This document shows, in pieces, positions 8,264-15,349 of a stretch of DNA of 64,000 bases. The stretch's first letter is position 1, and every line of letters begins with the position of its first letter. The stretch is from assembly GCA_947493325.1 (NCBI GenBank), contig CANLQI010000002.1:434001-498000 (forward strand). The letters are read 5' to 3'. Below the pieces are notes generated by a model. It was not told the origin of the DNA, ran no database searches, and worked only from the letters and a program-made list of their open reading frames with translations. Origin of the DNA: an uncultured Sphingomonadaceae bacterium (lineage in GTDB: Bacteria; Pseudomonadota; Alphaproteobacteria; Sphingomonadales; Sphingomonadaceae). The translations under genes were made by a program, and so were the position numbers.

Positions 8264-8455
8264 GGGGGTCGATCTTTCCACCACAGCCGTTACTCTTATC
8301 TTTATCCGGAACGGGTAATACCGCCGGTACTTGGACGCAAATGTAGGGAAAATCGGGTATAATTGCAAGGTTACACGATCACATCTGGGGTTTTAACATT
8401 TCGCAAAGCGGGAATATGGTGCACAGGCGGCAATTGGGAAATCCTCACAAAACCC

Positions 8456-8484
8456 TTGACCGGCACAATTATGCCACCTAAATC
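8456..8484 (+). promoter_or_regulatory. Promoter of the tRNA-Gln gene
   Basis: TTGACC (8456-8461, five of six to consensus) and TAAATC (8479-8484) are separated by 17 bp. The predicted transcription start falls near 8490, just before the first base of the mature tRNA at 8496, as expected for a stable RNA promoter. A GC-rich stretch lies between the -10 and the tRNA, as in stringently controlled discriminators. Confidence 0.65.
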
Positions 8485-8495
8485 GCGCCCTCTGT

Positions 8496-8569
8496 TGCCC
8501 CGTCGTCTAATGGTAAGACTGCGGACTCTGACTCCGTCAATTAAGGTTCGAATCCTTACGGGGCATCCA
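8496..8569 (+). tRNA. tRNA-Gln (anticodon CTG)
   Basis: A full cloverleaf can be drawn. The acceptor stem TGCCCCG (8496-8502) pairs with CGGGGCA (8559-8565), followed by discriminator T and an encoded CCA (8567-8569). The T-arm contains GGTTCGAATCC. The anticodon stem GCGGA/TCCGT closes the loop CTCTGAC, whose middle bases CTG decode CAG (Gln). Length is 74 with CCA. Confidence 0.95.
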
Positions 8570-8645
8570 GATTTTCAGCGAATCATAAAATTTGATAAGG
8601 CGCCATTGCCGCAAAGGCATCAGATGTTAAAACCTTGCGCAAAAA

Positions 8646-8733
8646 TGGCGGAGACGGAGGGATTCGAACCCTCGATAGGTTGCCCTATACACGCTTTCCA
8701 AGCGAGCGCGATCGACCACTCTGCCACGCCTCC
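8646..8733 (-). tRNA. tRNA-Ser (anticodon GGA)
   Basis: Read on the minus strand, the acceptor stem GGAGGCG (from 8733) pairs with CGTCTCC (ending 8650), followed by discriminator G (8649) and an encoded CCA (8648-8646). The anticodon loop TTGGAAA gives GGA, decoding UCC. The anticodon stem has one T-T mismatch. The long variable arm (TATAGGGCAACCTA) marks a class II tRNA, and the T-arm GGGTTCGAATCCC is canonical. The gene faces the tRNA-Gln gene convergently, 76 bp apart. Confidence 0.95.
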
Positions 8734-8888
8734 GTTATTTTGGTGGTTGGCTCACTCTCGTTCGCAAGCCTGTCCCGTGAGGGCACCAAACCAAAACCAC
8801 GCCTCCATTATCGCCGCTTCACGCCTTTTGCAAGCATCCATCTTGCGCCGCCCTTGCATTGAGATGGTTTTCTGGCAGATTGTTTGCC

Positions 8889-9929
8889 ATGAAACATATA
8901 TCTGCATCCCTATCCGCCGCAGCCTTGCTGCTCGCTCCCGCTGCATTGGCTGCGCAGGAGGAGCCGGAGGGCGCGCCGTCCCCGAATCAGATTGTTGGCA
9001 AAGCTGCGGGGGATGAATGGGTAAAAATTGCACCGGAAGACGTGTTGGTGATGACGCTCGCACCCGATGCAGGTGGCAATGAGCGTAAGGTCGTGATTCA
9101 GCTGATGCCTGCGCCCTTCAGCCAGGGCTGGGTTCAGAATATCCGCACCCTGGCCCGCGCCAAATGGTATGACAATATTTCCGTCAACCGCGTGCAGGAC
9201 AATTATGTCGTGCAGTGGGGCGATCCCAATTACGACAATCCAGAGGCAGAGGGGGAGACGAAAGAGCTGCCCGAGGGGCTTAGGGTAATGGAAGAAAAAG
9301 ATTATGCGGTTGAGGCGTCACCAAGGCTATCAAAAGCGGGCGTTCCGCTTGTTTACCAGGCGGATGGCGGCAAACCTTCCCCCACCACTTTCAACAGCCA
9401 GCTTGTTTTTCGCGGTCAAAAGCCCTCTGAATATGCTGCCTTTGCGCATGGTTTTCCCTATTCGGGTTCCATGAATCCGCACCAATCGCTGGCTTGGCCT
9501 ATCCACTGTTACGGCATGGTAGGCGTTGGGCGTGGTTACTCACCAGATACCGGTTCAGGCGCAGAGCTTTACACCGTGATCGGCCATGCCCCGCGCCACT
9601 TGGACCGCAATATCGCGCTGGTGGGGCGGATCATTAAGGGGATGGAGCACCTTTCCTCGCTACCGCGCGGCAAAGGTGTGCTCGGTTTTTATGGTGAGGA
9701 CGAGCTGGACAAGCGTGCCCCGATCCTGAGCGTGCGGGTTGCCAGCGATCTGCCCGGTGCGGATCAACCCATGTTCGAATATCTGAGCACCGAAGGCGAA
9801 ACGTTCGCCAAATATGCCGAGGCGCGCGCCAATCGCCGTGACCCCTTCTTCATTGTCCCGGCGGGTGGCGCGGATATTTGCAATATTCCGGTGCCGGTGC
9901 GCCGCATTAAAACGAAGGCGAGTGAATGA
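8889..9929 (+). CDS. Exported divergent cyclophilin-type peptidyl-prolyl isomerase, copy 1
   Basis: 346 aa from the ATG at 8889. The frame is open from 8859, but a clean signal peptide begins at the chosen Met (MKHISASLSAAALLLAPAAL, cleavage probably after ALAA). The core resembles cyclophilin: NIRTLARAKWYDNISVNRVQ followed by DNYVVQWGDP matches the 'FHR(I/V)...QGGDP' region, with Arg 101 and Gln 109 keeping the 8-residue spacing of the catalytic Arg and Gln of human CypA (55 and 63). The second half carries DTGSGAELYTVIG and GRIIKGMEHL, matching the GSQFFI and GxVxxGMD segments. About 100 residues are inserted between the halves. Its last codons overlap the start of a paralogue by 4 bp. Isomerase activity is inferred. 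Confidence 0.7.
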   Translation: MKHISASLSAAALLLAPAALAAQEEPEGAPSPNQIVGKAAGDEWVKIAPEDVLVMTLAPDAGGNERKVVIQLMPAPFSQGWVQNIRTLARAKWYDNISVNRVQDNYVVQWGDPNYDNPEAEGETKELPEGLRVMEEKDYAVEASPRLSKAGVPLVYQADGGKPSPTTFNSQLVFRGQKPSEYAAFAHGFPYSGSMNPHQSLAWPIHCYGMVGVGRGYSPDTGSGAELYTVIGHAPRHLDRNIALVGRIIKGMEHLSSLPRGKGVLGFYGEDELDKRAPILSVRVASDLPGADQPMFEYLSTEGETFAKYAEARANRRDPFFIVPAGGADICNIPVPVRRIKTKASE

Positions 9930-10969
9930 GGCGCAGATTTTTTTCGTACCCCGGCCTTCGCCGCAGTCTATTTGGGCAGAGTTTCTGGCCCCCGGCCTTC
10001 GCCGTTGTGCTGGGCTATTGTCTGTTCCTTGATACAGACCCCGCCTATGCGCAGGATGAGGATTATGATGACGACTATGCAGAGGAGGCCGTAGAAGGCC
10101 CTTCACCTGAAGAAGTGCTGGCGGCCGCCCCCGCTGAACACTGGCTGCCTATCCCTGTATCCGACCTGATGATTATCCGCCTTGCCGACAATCTCGACGG
10201 AACGCGCCGTGAAATCACAGTGCAGCTTTTGCCCCCTCGCTATTCAGGCGGTCATGTACGCAATGTGCGCAAGCTGGCCGAAGCGCGCTGGTGGGATAAT
10301 ACCGGCATCTACCGCGTGGCAAAGAATTTCGTCTCGCAGTTTGGCGGAGCGCCTTATGGCAAGCAATTGCCTGGGACGCTTGAGACAGTGCCTGAAAGCG
10401 AATATTTCAACGCGGCGCTGGGTGAAAAGCGCGCGGCCGATATGAAGGCGCTGGAAGAAATGCGGGTCTGGTCGAATACGCACAGGAAAACCGATATTCA
10501 GCCGCTGATGAAGATTATCTATGAAAATTACGGCGCCAAAGTCGGCTTTGCCGATGGCTGGCCGGTCGGGCTGAAAGGCGGGAAATATTATCCGATCACC
10601 TGCCGCGGTGCGCTTTCGCCGGCGCATTTCGACCCGCCTGACACCGGCAGCGGCGCGGATATATCGATTATCACGGGCGAGGAGGCGCGCAGCCTTGATA
10701 CCACGTTCGGCCATGTGGGGCGCGTCATCAACGGGCTGGAGCATGCGGTAAATCTGCCACTGGGGCCTGCGCCCGCCGGATTTTATAACGACCTGTCACA
10801 AAATGTGCCGATCGTATCGATCCGCATGGCCTCCACGCTGCCACCCGAGGAACATCCGCAGTATGAATATCTGGCGAGCTACAGCCCGTCATTGCTGCAA
10901 TATATCGCCGCGCATGGCGGCTATGGAAATATTTGCACGGTGGATTACCCGGTGCGGCAGAAACGGTAA
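9926..10969 (+). CDS. Exported divergent cyclophilin-type peptidyl-prolyl isomerase, copy 2
   Basis: 347 aa paralogue of the preceding gene, coupled to it through an ATGA overlap. The N-terminus has arginines, then a hydrophobic segment (FAVVLGYCLFL) and a likely cleavage after AYA near residue 41, followed by a very acidic linker (DEDYDDDYAEEAVE). NVRKLAEARWWDNTGIYRVA followed by KNFVSQFGG aligns with the cyclophilin core, with Arg 130 and Gln 138 again 8 apart. DTGSGADISIITG and GHVGRVINGLEH correspond to the C-terminal half. The QGGD motif is altered to QFGG. Both proteins end in NIC followed by PV, a shared tail of unknown role. Tandem duplication and divergence are the likely origin. Confidence 0.68.
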   Translation: MRRRFFSYPGLRRSLFGQSFWPPAFAVVLGYCLFLDTDPAYAQDEDYDDDYAEEAVEGPSPEEVLAAAPAEHWLPIPVSDLMIIRLADNLDGTRREITVQLLPPRYSGGHVRNVRKLAEARWWDNTGIYRVAKNFVSQFGGAPYGKQLPGTLETVPESEYFNAALGEKRAADMKALEEMRVWSNTHRKTDIQPLMKIIYENYGAKVGFADGWPVGLKGGKYYPITCRGALSPAHFDPPDTGSGADISIITGEEARSLDTTFGHVGRVINGLEHAVNLPLGPAPAGFYNDLSQNVPIVSIRMASTLPPEEHPQYEYLASYSPSLLQYIAAHGGYGNICTVDYPVRQKR

Positions 10970-10979
10970 ATTGCGCAGC

Positions 10980-11447
10980 CTAACCCAATAACCGCCGCAC
11001 CGGATAGCCGGACCAGGTCTTGACGGGGCGGATGGCAAAGGCGCTGTGCATGGCGGCTACGCCGGGCAGCCTTGCCAGCCGGGTGCGGTGGATGTCGTCA
11101 TAATCCGCAACATCGCGCGCCGCGACGCGGAGCCGGTAATCGGCCTCACCCGACATTAAATGGCATTCCAGAATTTCATCAATTTGCTGCACCGCTTTTT
11201 CAAATATCCTGAATGAACGCTCGGTCTGTGCCGTCAGACGAATCTCGACAAATACATCAAGCTGCATGCCAATTTTCTGATTATCGAGCCGCGCGACATA
11301 GCGTTCTATCATACCGCTTTTTTCCAGCATTTTAACCCGCCTGTGACACGCGGAGGGCGACAGGGCGATACGCTCGGCCAGCATATTCACTGATATGTTG
11401 CTGTCATCCTGCAGCTGTTCCAGCAAAGCAATGTCAATACGATCCAT
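10980..11447 (-). CDS. Lrp/AsnC family transcriptional regulator
   Basis: 155 aa. The N-terminal winged helix-turn-helix is complete (MDRIDIALLEQLQDDSNISV, then SPSACHRRVKMLEKSGMIERY). The C-terminal RAM/AsnC ligand-binding domain (VFVEIRLTAQTERSFRIFE, ECHLMSGEADYRLRVAARDV) ends near residue 150. It is transcribed divergently from alanine dehydrogenase with 133 bp between starts, the classic layout of an Lrp-type activator (AldR/BkdR/PutR type) that senses an amino acid and controls the neighbouring catabolic gene and itself. L-alanine as effector is inferred from context. Confidence 0.92.
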   Translation of the reverse strand: MDRIDIALLEQLQDDSNISVNMLAERIALSPSACHRRVKMLEKSGMIERYVARLDNQKIGMQLDVFVEIRLTAQTERSFRIFEKAVQQIDEILECHLMSGEADYRLRVAARDVADYDDIHRTRLARLPGVAAMHSAFAIRPVKTWSGYPVRRLLG

Positions 11448-11483
11448 AGGATAATTTCCTGTATATAATCACATATCAGATAA

Positions 11484-11497
11484 TATATTCGAATATA
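11484..11497. promoter_or_regulatory. Lrp-type operator in the ald/regulator intergenic region
   Basis: TATATTC-GAATATA is a perfect 14-bp palindrome in an AT-rich tract, the kind of site AsnC/Lrp proteins bind. It is flanked by a wider inverted pair, TCCTGTA (about 11457-11463) and TACAGGA (about 11507-11513). A -35-like TTTACA (11505-11510) has only poor -10 matches after it, which fits a promoter that needs an activator. The ald RBS AGGAG is 9 bases ahead of its ATG. Confidence 0.5.
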
Positions 11498-11580
11498 AAT
11501 GAATTTTACAGGATTATTAGAGAAAAATAAATATGCAGTTTCGGGTATAGTATAGCCATAATTTTCAGGAGATTCGGATT

Positions 11581-12696
11581 ATGCGCGTAGGTACCCCCAA
11601 AGAAATCAAGAACCATGAATATCGTGTCGGCCTGACACCTGAATCGGTGCGCGAGCTCGTGGCCAATGGTCATGAAACGCTGGTCGAAAAAGGTGCGGGC
11701 CTGGGCATTAGCGCCACGGACGATGAGTACCGTGAAGCCGGTGCGGAAATTGTCGAGACGGCAGCGGAGATATTCGAACGCTCCGACATGGTGGTGAAGG
11801 TGAAAGAGCCGCAAGCAGTCGAACGCGCGATGCTGCGCGAAGGGCAGATCCTGTTCACTTACCTGCACCTTGCGCCGGACCCCGAACAGACAGCGGATCT
11901 GGTCAAATTCGGGGCGACCTGCATCGCATATGAAACCGTGACCGATGACAATGGCGGCTTGCCGCTGCTGAAACCGATGAGCCAGGTGGCCGGGCGCATG
12001 TCGATACAGGCGGGCGCAACCGCGCTGGAAAAAGCACATGGCGGGCGCGGCATATTGCTGGGCGGTGTGCCCGGCGTATCTCCGGCCAAGGTCGCTGTGA
12101 TAGGCGGCGGCGTTGTCGGACTTAACGCGGCGCAAATGGCCGTAGGGCTGGGCGCGGACGTCACCATTCTTGACCGCAATCCCGAAGTGCTTGAAGAACT
12201 GGGCAATTATTTTGAGGCACGCGCCAAGACACGCTTTTCCAATCAGGCGAATCTGGCCGAATGTGTGGCGCAGGCCGATCTGGTCATTGGCGCTGTGCTT
12301 ATTCCTGGCGCCTCTGCGCCAAAACTGGTGACACGCGAAATGCTGTCGACCATGAACCCGGGCAGTGTGCTGGCTGATGTCGCAATTGATCAGGGGGGCT
12401 GTTTTGAAACGTCAAAGGCCACCACACATGCGGAGCCGACCTATGTCGTTGATGAAATCGTGCATTATTGTGTGGCGAATATGCCCGGCGCAGTGTGCCG
12501 GACATCGACTTATGCGCTCAATAACGTGACGCTGCCGCATGCGCTCCGCATTGCCAATAAGGGTTGGAAAGAGGCATGCCGCGCAAACCCGCATCTTGCC
12601 GAAGGATTGAATGTGTGGAACGGCCATGTGACCTATGAAGCCGTCGCGCGCGATCTGGGCTATGATCATATGCCGATTGCGGATGCGCTGAAATAA
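11581..12696 (+). CDS. ald: Alanine dehydrogenase
   Basis: 371 aa, the usual length. It catalyses NAD-dependent reversible oxidative deamination of L-alanine to pyruvate and ammonia. The N-terminus MRVGTPKEIKNHEYRVGLTP is diagnostic, with Arg 15 and Lys 75 (VKVKEP region) expected to bind substrate. The catalytic His lies in TYLHLAPD near residue 96. The Rossmann motif is VAVIGGGVVGLNAAQMAVGLGA (about 170-191), followed by NPEVLEELG. The C-terminus contains VANMPGAVCRTSTYALNN with the second catalytic residue Asp in LADVAIDQGG. It is regulated, by position, by the divergent Lrp-family gene. Confidence 0.97.
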   Translation: MRVGTPKEIKNHEYRVGLTPESVRELVANGHETLVEKGAGLGISATDDEYREAGAEIVETAAEIFERSDMVVKVKEPQAVERAMLREGQILFTYLHLAPDPEQTADLVKFGATCIAYETVTDDNGGLPLLKPMSQVAGRMSIQAGATALEKAHGGRGILLGGVPGVSPAKVAVIGGGVVGLNAAQMAVGLGADVTILDRNPEVLEELGNYFEARAKTRFSNQANLAECVAQADLVIGAVLIPGASAPKLVTREMLSTMNPGSVLADVAIDQGGCFETSKATTHAEPTYVVDEIVHYCVANMPGAVCRTSTYALNNVTLPHALRIANKGWKEACRANPHLAEGLNVWNGHVTYEAVARDLGYDHMPIADALK

Positions 12697-12950
12697 GCGC
12701 GGCATTCTTTCCGCCCGGGCCTGTGTTGCCCCTTAAAATACTGTCCTACATGGCACGACATCTGCTACTGTTTGTGCGGATGACGGGCTATGTGCGCATT
12801 ATATATGCGAAACTATTATGCACCGGTGTAACCTTTGCGATGAAGGGCGGGACCTTTCAAATTACAATATGTTTAAAAACAGGCGGTTGCGTGAAATTAT
12901 AATGGGCAGGCGTGACCTTTGGCAAAATTTTTTAAATTGAGGATGATAAC

Positions 12951-13922
12951 ATGACGGCACAGCAGCAACGGCCGATTGCATCAGGGTTCCATATGAAAAG
13001 CGAGCCCGATGAGGTCATGGCGGGCATTGACCTTTCCGGGAAAATTGCCGTGGTGACGGGTGGTTATTCGGGCATCGGCGTAGAAACAGTGCGGGCATTG
13101 GCCAAGGCGGGCGCGCGGGTGATTGTGCCGGCACGCACGCGCGGCAAGGCCGAAAGGAATCTGGCCGGTGTGGATGGCGATATCGCGATTGCCGATATGG
13201 ATCTGGCCGACATCGCATCGGTGCGGGCATTTGCCGATAAAATGGAATCGTTGCTGCCAATGCTGGACCTGCTGATCAATAATGCGGGCATCATGGCCTG
13301 CCCGCAGCGGCGTGTCGTGCCGGGTTGGGAAGCGCAGTTTGGTACCAATCATATGGGGCATTTTGCGCTTACCAAGGCGTTGATGCCGTTGCTTGAAAAA
13401 GCCGATAACCCACGCGTCGTATCGCTATCCTCCATTGCGCACAAGCGCAACGGCATCCTGTGGGATGACGTGCATTTCGAAAAAAGCGATTATGATAAAT
13501 GGGCGGCCTATGCGCAGGCGAAATCGGCCAATGCACTGTTTGCGCTGGGCCTCAGTCCGCGCATGGCGGATTTTGGCGGCCGCGCTTTTTCCGTGCATCC
13601 CGGCGGTATTTTCACGCCGTTGCAGCGTGATCTGACCACCGAAGAACAGATTGAGCTGGGCTGGCTGGATAAGGACGGGCAGCCGAGCGAGCTTGCGAAA
13701 CAGGGGTTCAAGACACCGGCGCAGGGATGCACAACGACTCTGTTCGCCGCGACCAGCCCGTTGCTGGATGACAAGCACGGTCTCTATTGCGAAGACGCCG
13801 ATGTGGCGCAATTGGCGGACGAGAATTCGCCGCCCTATTTCCACGTTGCACCGCATGTCTGCGATACAGAAAGCGCCGAACGGTTGTGGCAGATGAGCGA
13901 GGAAATGTTGCGGGCAGTTTGA
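12951..13922 (+). CDS. Short-chain dehydrogenase/reductase (retinol dehydrogenase-like SDR)
   Basis: 323 aa classical SDR. The cofactor motif is VVTGGYSGIG (34-43), the structural NNAG lies at 110-113, the catalytic Ser is in SLSSIAH (about 160) and the YxxxK pair is Tyr 187/Lys 191 in AAYAQAKSAN. The long C-terminus and overall pattern match the WWOX/retinol-dehydrogenase-like subgroup, often NADP-dependent. The physiological substrate is not deducible. The ATG at 12951 has TTGAGGAT 8 bases upstream. A perfect TATAAT lies at 12898-12903, but without a convincing -35. The 254-bp upstream gap holds three loose copies of ACCTTT and nothing else recognisable. Confidence 0.88.
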   Translation: MTAQQQRPIASGFHMKSEPDEVMAGIDLSGKIAVVTGGYSGIGVETVRALAKAGARVIVPARTRGKAERNLAGVDGDIAIADMDLADIASVRAFADKMESLLPMLDLLINNAGIMACPQRRVVPGWEAQFGTNHMGHFALTKALMPLLEKADNPRVVSLSSIAHKRNGILWDDVHFEKSDYDKWAAYAQAKSANALFALGLSPRMADFGGRAFSVHPGGIFTPLQRDLTTEEQIELGWLDKDGQPSELAKQGFKTPAQGCTTTLFAATSPLLDDKHGLYCEDADVAQLADENSPPYFHVAPHVCDTESAERLWQMSEEMLRAV

Positions 13923-13948
13923 AATAACGTGAAACGATAGCTGGTTTC

Positions 13949-14118
13949 AAATCCTCCCTGAAACTTTAGTTTCGGGGAGGGGGACCGTTTTGCGACAGCA
14001 AAATGGTGGAGGGGTGAAAGCGGGAATAGGCATGGGTTTGTGTCAAGCCGCACCTACCCCTCCACCACCAGCTGCGCTGGCGGTCCCCCTCCCCATCGCT
14101 ACGCGACAGGGAGGATTT
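13949..14118. repeat. Nested palindromic intergenic element
   Basis: Three nested inverted repeats share one centre region: AAATCCTCCCTG (13949-13960) with CAGGGAGGATTT (14107-14118); GGGGAGGGGGACCG (13974-13987) with CGGTCCCCCTCCCC (14081-14094); and GGTGGAGGGG (14005-14014) with CCCCTCCACC (14057-14066). The element lies between the converging SDR and infC genes. It looks like a non-coding palindromic repeat of the MITE or REP type rather than a simple terminator, because no T-tract follows. Confidence 0.75.
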
Positions 14119-14209
14119 AAGCATTGTGAAATACCCCAAGGCCAAGCAGAATAAAAAAGCGCCGCAAGTCATGTGACCGCGACGCTTCTCATAATTCCTC
14201 AAACACCCT

Positions 14210-14755
14210 TTACTTGGGCGAAAGTACCATCAGCATCTGACGCCCTTCCAGCTTTGGAAAGGCTTCGACCTTGGCGGTTTCCTTGGTGTCTTCCTGCACA
14301 CGGTTGAGCAGTTCCATGCCGAGCTGCTGGTGCGACATTTCGCGGCCGCGGAAACGCAGGGTGACTTTCACCTTGTCGCCATTGTCGATGAACTGATGCA
14401 CTTTTTTCATCTTCACCATATAGTCATGGTCGTCGATGTTGGGACGCATCTTTATTTCTTTAATGTCCTGTGTTTTCTGTGACTTGCGCGCGGCATTGGC
14501 TTTTTTCTGCGCTTCATATTTGAACTTGCCTACGTCCAGAAATTTGGCAACGGGGGGCTGCGCATTGGGGGAAACCTCGACCAGATCAAGACCGGCTTCG
14601 GCGGCCTGTTTGATGGCATCTTCGGTGCGGAGCACTCCCAGATTTTCACCTTTGTCGTCAATCACGCGCACAGTGGCGGACTGGATAAACTCATTAAAGC
14701 GAGGACCGGATTTCGGCGGCGCAGATGGCCCCCGGCGGTTGGATGGCGGACGTAT
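14210..14755 (-). CDS. infC: Translation initiation factor IF-3 with a non-canonical AUA start
   Basis: 181 aa when started at the ATA codon at 14755-14753. IF-3 binds the 30S subunit and checks initiator tRNA and start codon pairing. The N-domain begins RPPSNRRGP, then PRFNEFIQSATVRVIDDKG and LGVLRTEDAIKQAAEAGLDL. The C-domain holds KEIKMRPNIDDHDYMVK and VTLRFRGREMSHQQLGMELL. The first ATG/GTG/TTG in frame is the GTG at 14671, which would delete the conserved FNEFI segment. A strong RBS (AAAGGAG) sits 8 bases ahead of the ATA, and no other start fits. Rare start codons in infC allow IF-3 to repress its own translation, as with AUU in E. coli. rpmI/rplT are not adjacent. Confidence 0.93.
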   Translation of the reverse strand: MRPPSNRRGPSAPPKSGPRFNEFIQSATVRVIDDKGENLGVLRTEDAIKQAAEAGLDLVEVSPNAQPPVAKFLDVGKFKYEAQKKANAARKSQKTQDIKEIKMRPNIDDHDYMVKMKKVHQFIDNGDKVKVTLRFRGREMSHQQLGMELLNRVQEDTKETAKVEAFPKLEGRQMLMVLSPK

Positions 14756-14906
14756 AGCAAATTCTCCTTTGGTTTGTTTCAGCTGTTAAATAGTGATTTT
14801 TGTGCGCAAAATAAAGGGCATTTGCGTGAAAACCCGCCGACTGCGCCCTTTATGCAACGTTTATGGCATTGGCGGTGCGCGGCGGCATAGTCCGGACAGC
14901 CCGGCA

Positions 14907-15323
14907 TTAATGCCCCATTGCCTCATGATCGACTGTAGCGGGACCCGTTTCGGAAAGCCCCCTTTCTTTCAGCCAGCCGCGCATCCATGCCATTTCCTCT
15001 TCCTGCGCCTTGATAATGTTGCGGGCGAGCTCTTTTGCCTCTTCATTGTCACCATGTTCCAGCACGATTCTGGCCATATCAACGGCCCCTTGATGATGGG
15101 GTATCATGCCCTGAATAAAGGCAGTGTCGGCATCCGCATCGATTGTGCCCATACCGGCATGCATGCGTTTATTCGCCTCGGCATAGGCTTTCTGGGGTGC
15201 GTTCAGTTTCTGCGCTGCGGCCGTATCGGCGGCCTTGTCTTTCGTGACATCCGCCGTTTCGCCGCAGGCTGCAAGCGCAAGCGCCCCGCATGACACCATC
15301 ATAAATCTGCGTATTGGGACCAT
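14907..15323 (-). CDS. DUF305 lipoprotein
   Basis: 138 aa from the ATG at 15323 (GGGAGGG about 7 bases upstream); a longer frame to 15353 lacks an RBS. The signal MVPIRRFMMVSCGALALAAC ends in a lipobox (LALAAC), so the protein is probably a lipoprotein. The DUF305 core is FIQGMIPHHQGAVDMARIVL, with the His-His and downstream Met/His residues typical of this ferritin-like helical family, some of which (CopM) bind copper. The C-terminus is His/Met-rich (VDHEAMGH). It sits 26 bp after thrS on the same strand. Metal binding is inferred from the family. Confidence 0.88.
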   Translation of the reverse strand: MVPIRRFMMVSCGALALAACGETADVTKDKAADTAAAQKLNAPQKAYAEANKRMHAGMGTIDADADTAFIQGMIPHHQGAVDMARIVLEHGDNEEAKELARNIIKAQEEEMAWMRGWLKERGLSETGPATVDHEAMGH

Positions 15324-15349
15324 CGTAAACCCTCCCGTCAAATAACCGC

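Noticed and set aside
8496-8733. tRNA pair as an integration site for a mobile element
   Set aside because: No integrase, no partial tRNA duplication and ordinary chromosomal genes on both sides.
12820-12925. Three ACCTTT copies upstream of the SDR gene as an operator array
   Set aside because: Spacing is uneven (21 and about 62 bp), the matches are only six to eight bases and no regulator is adjacent.
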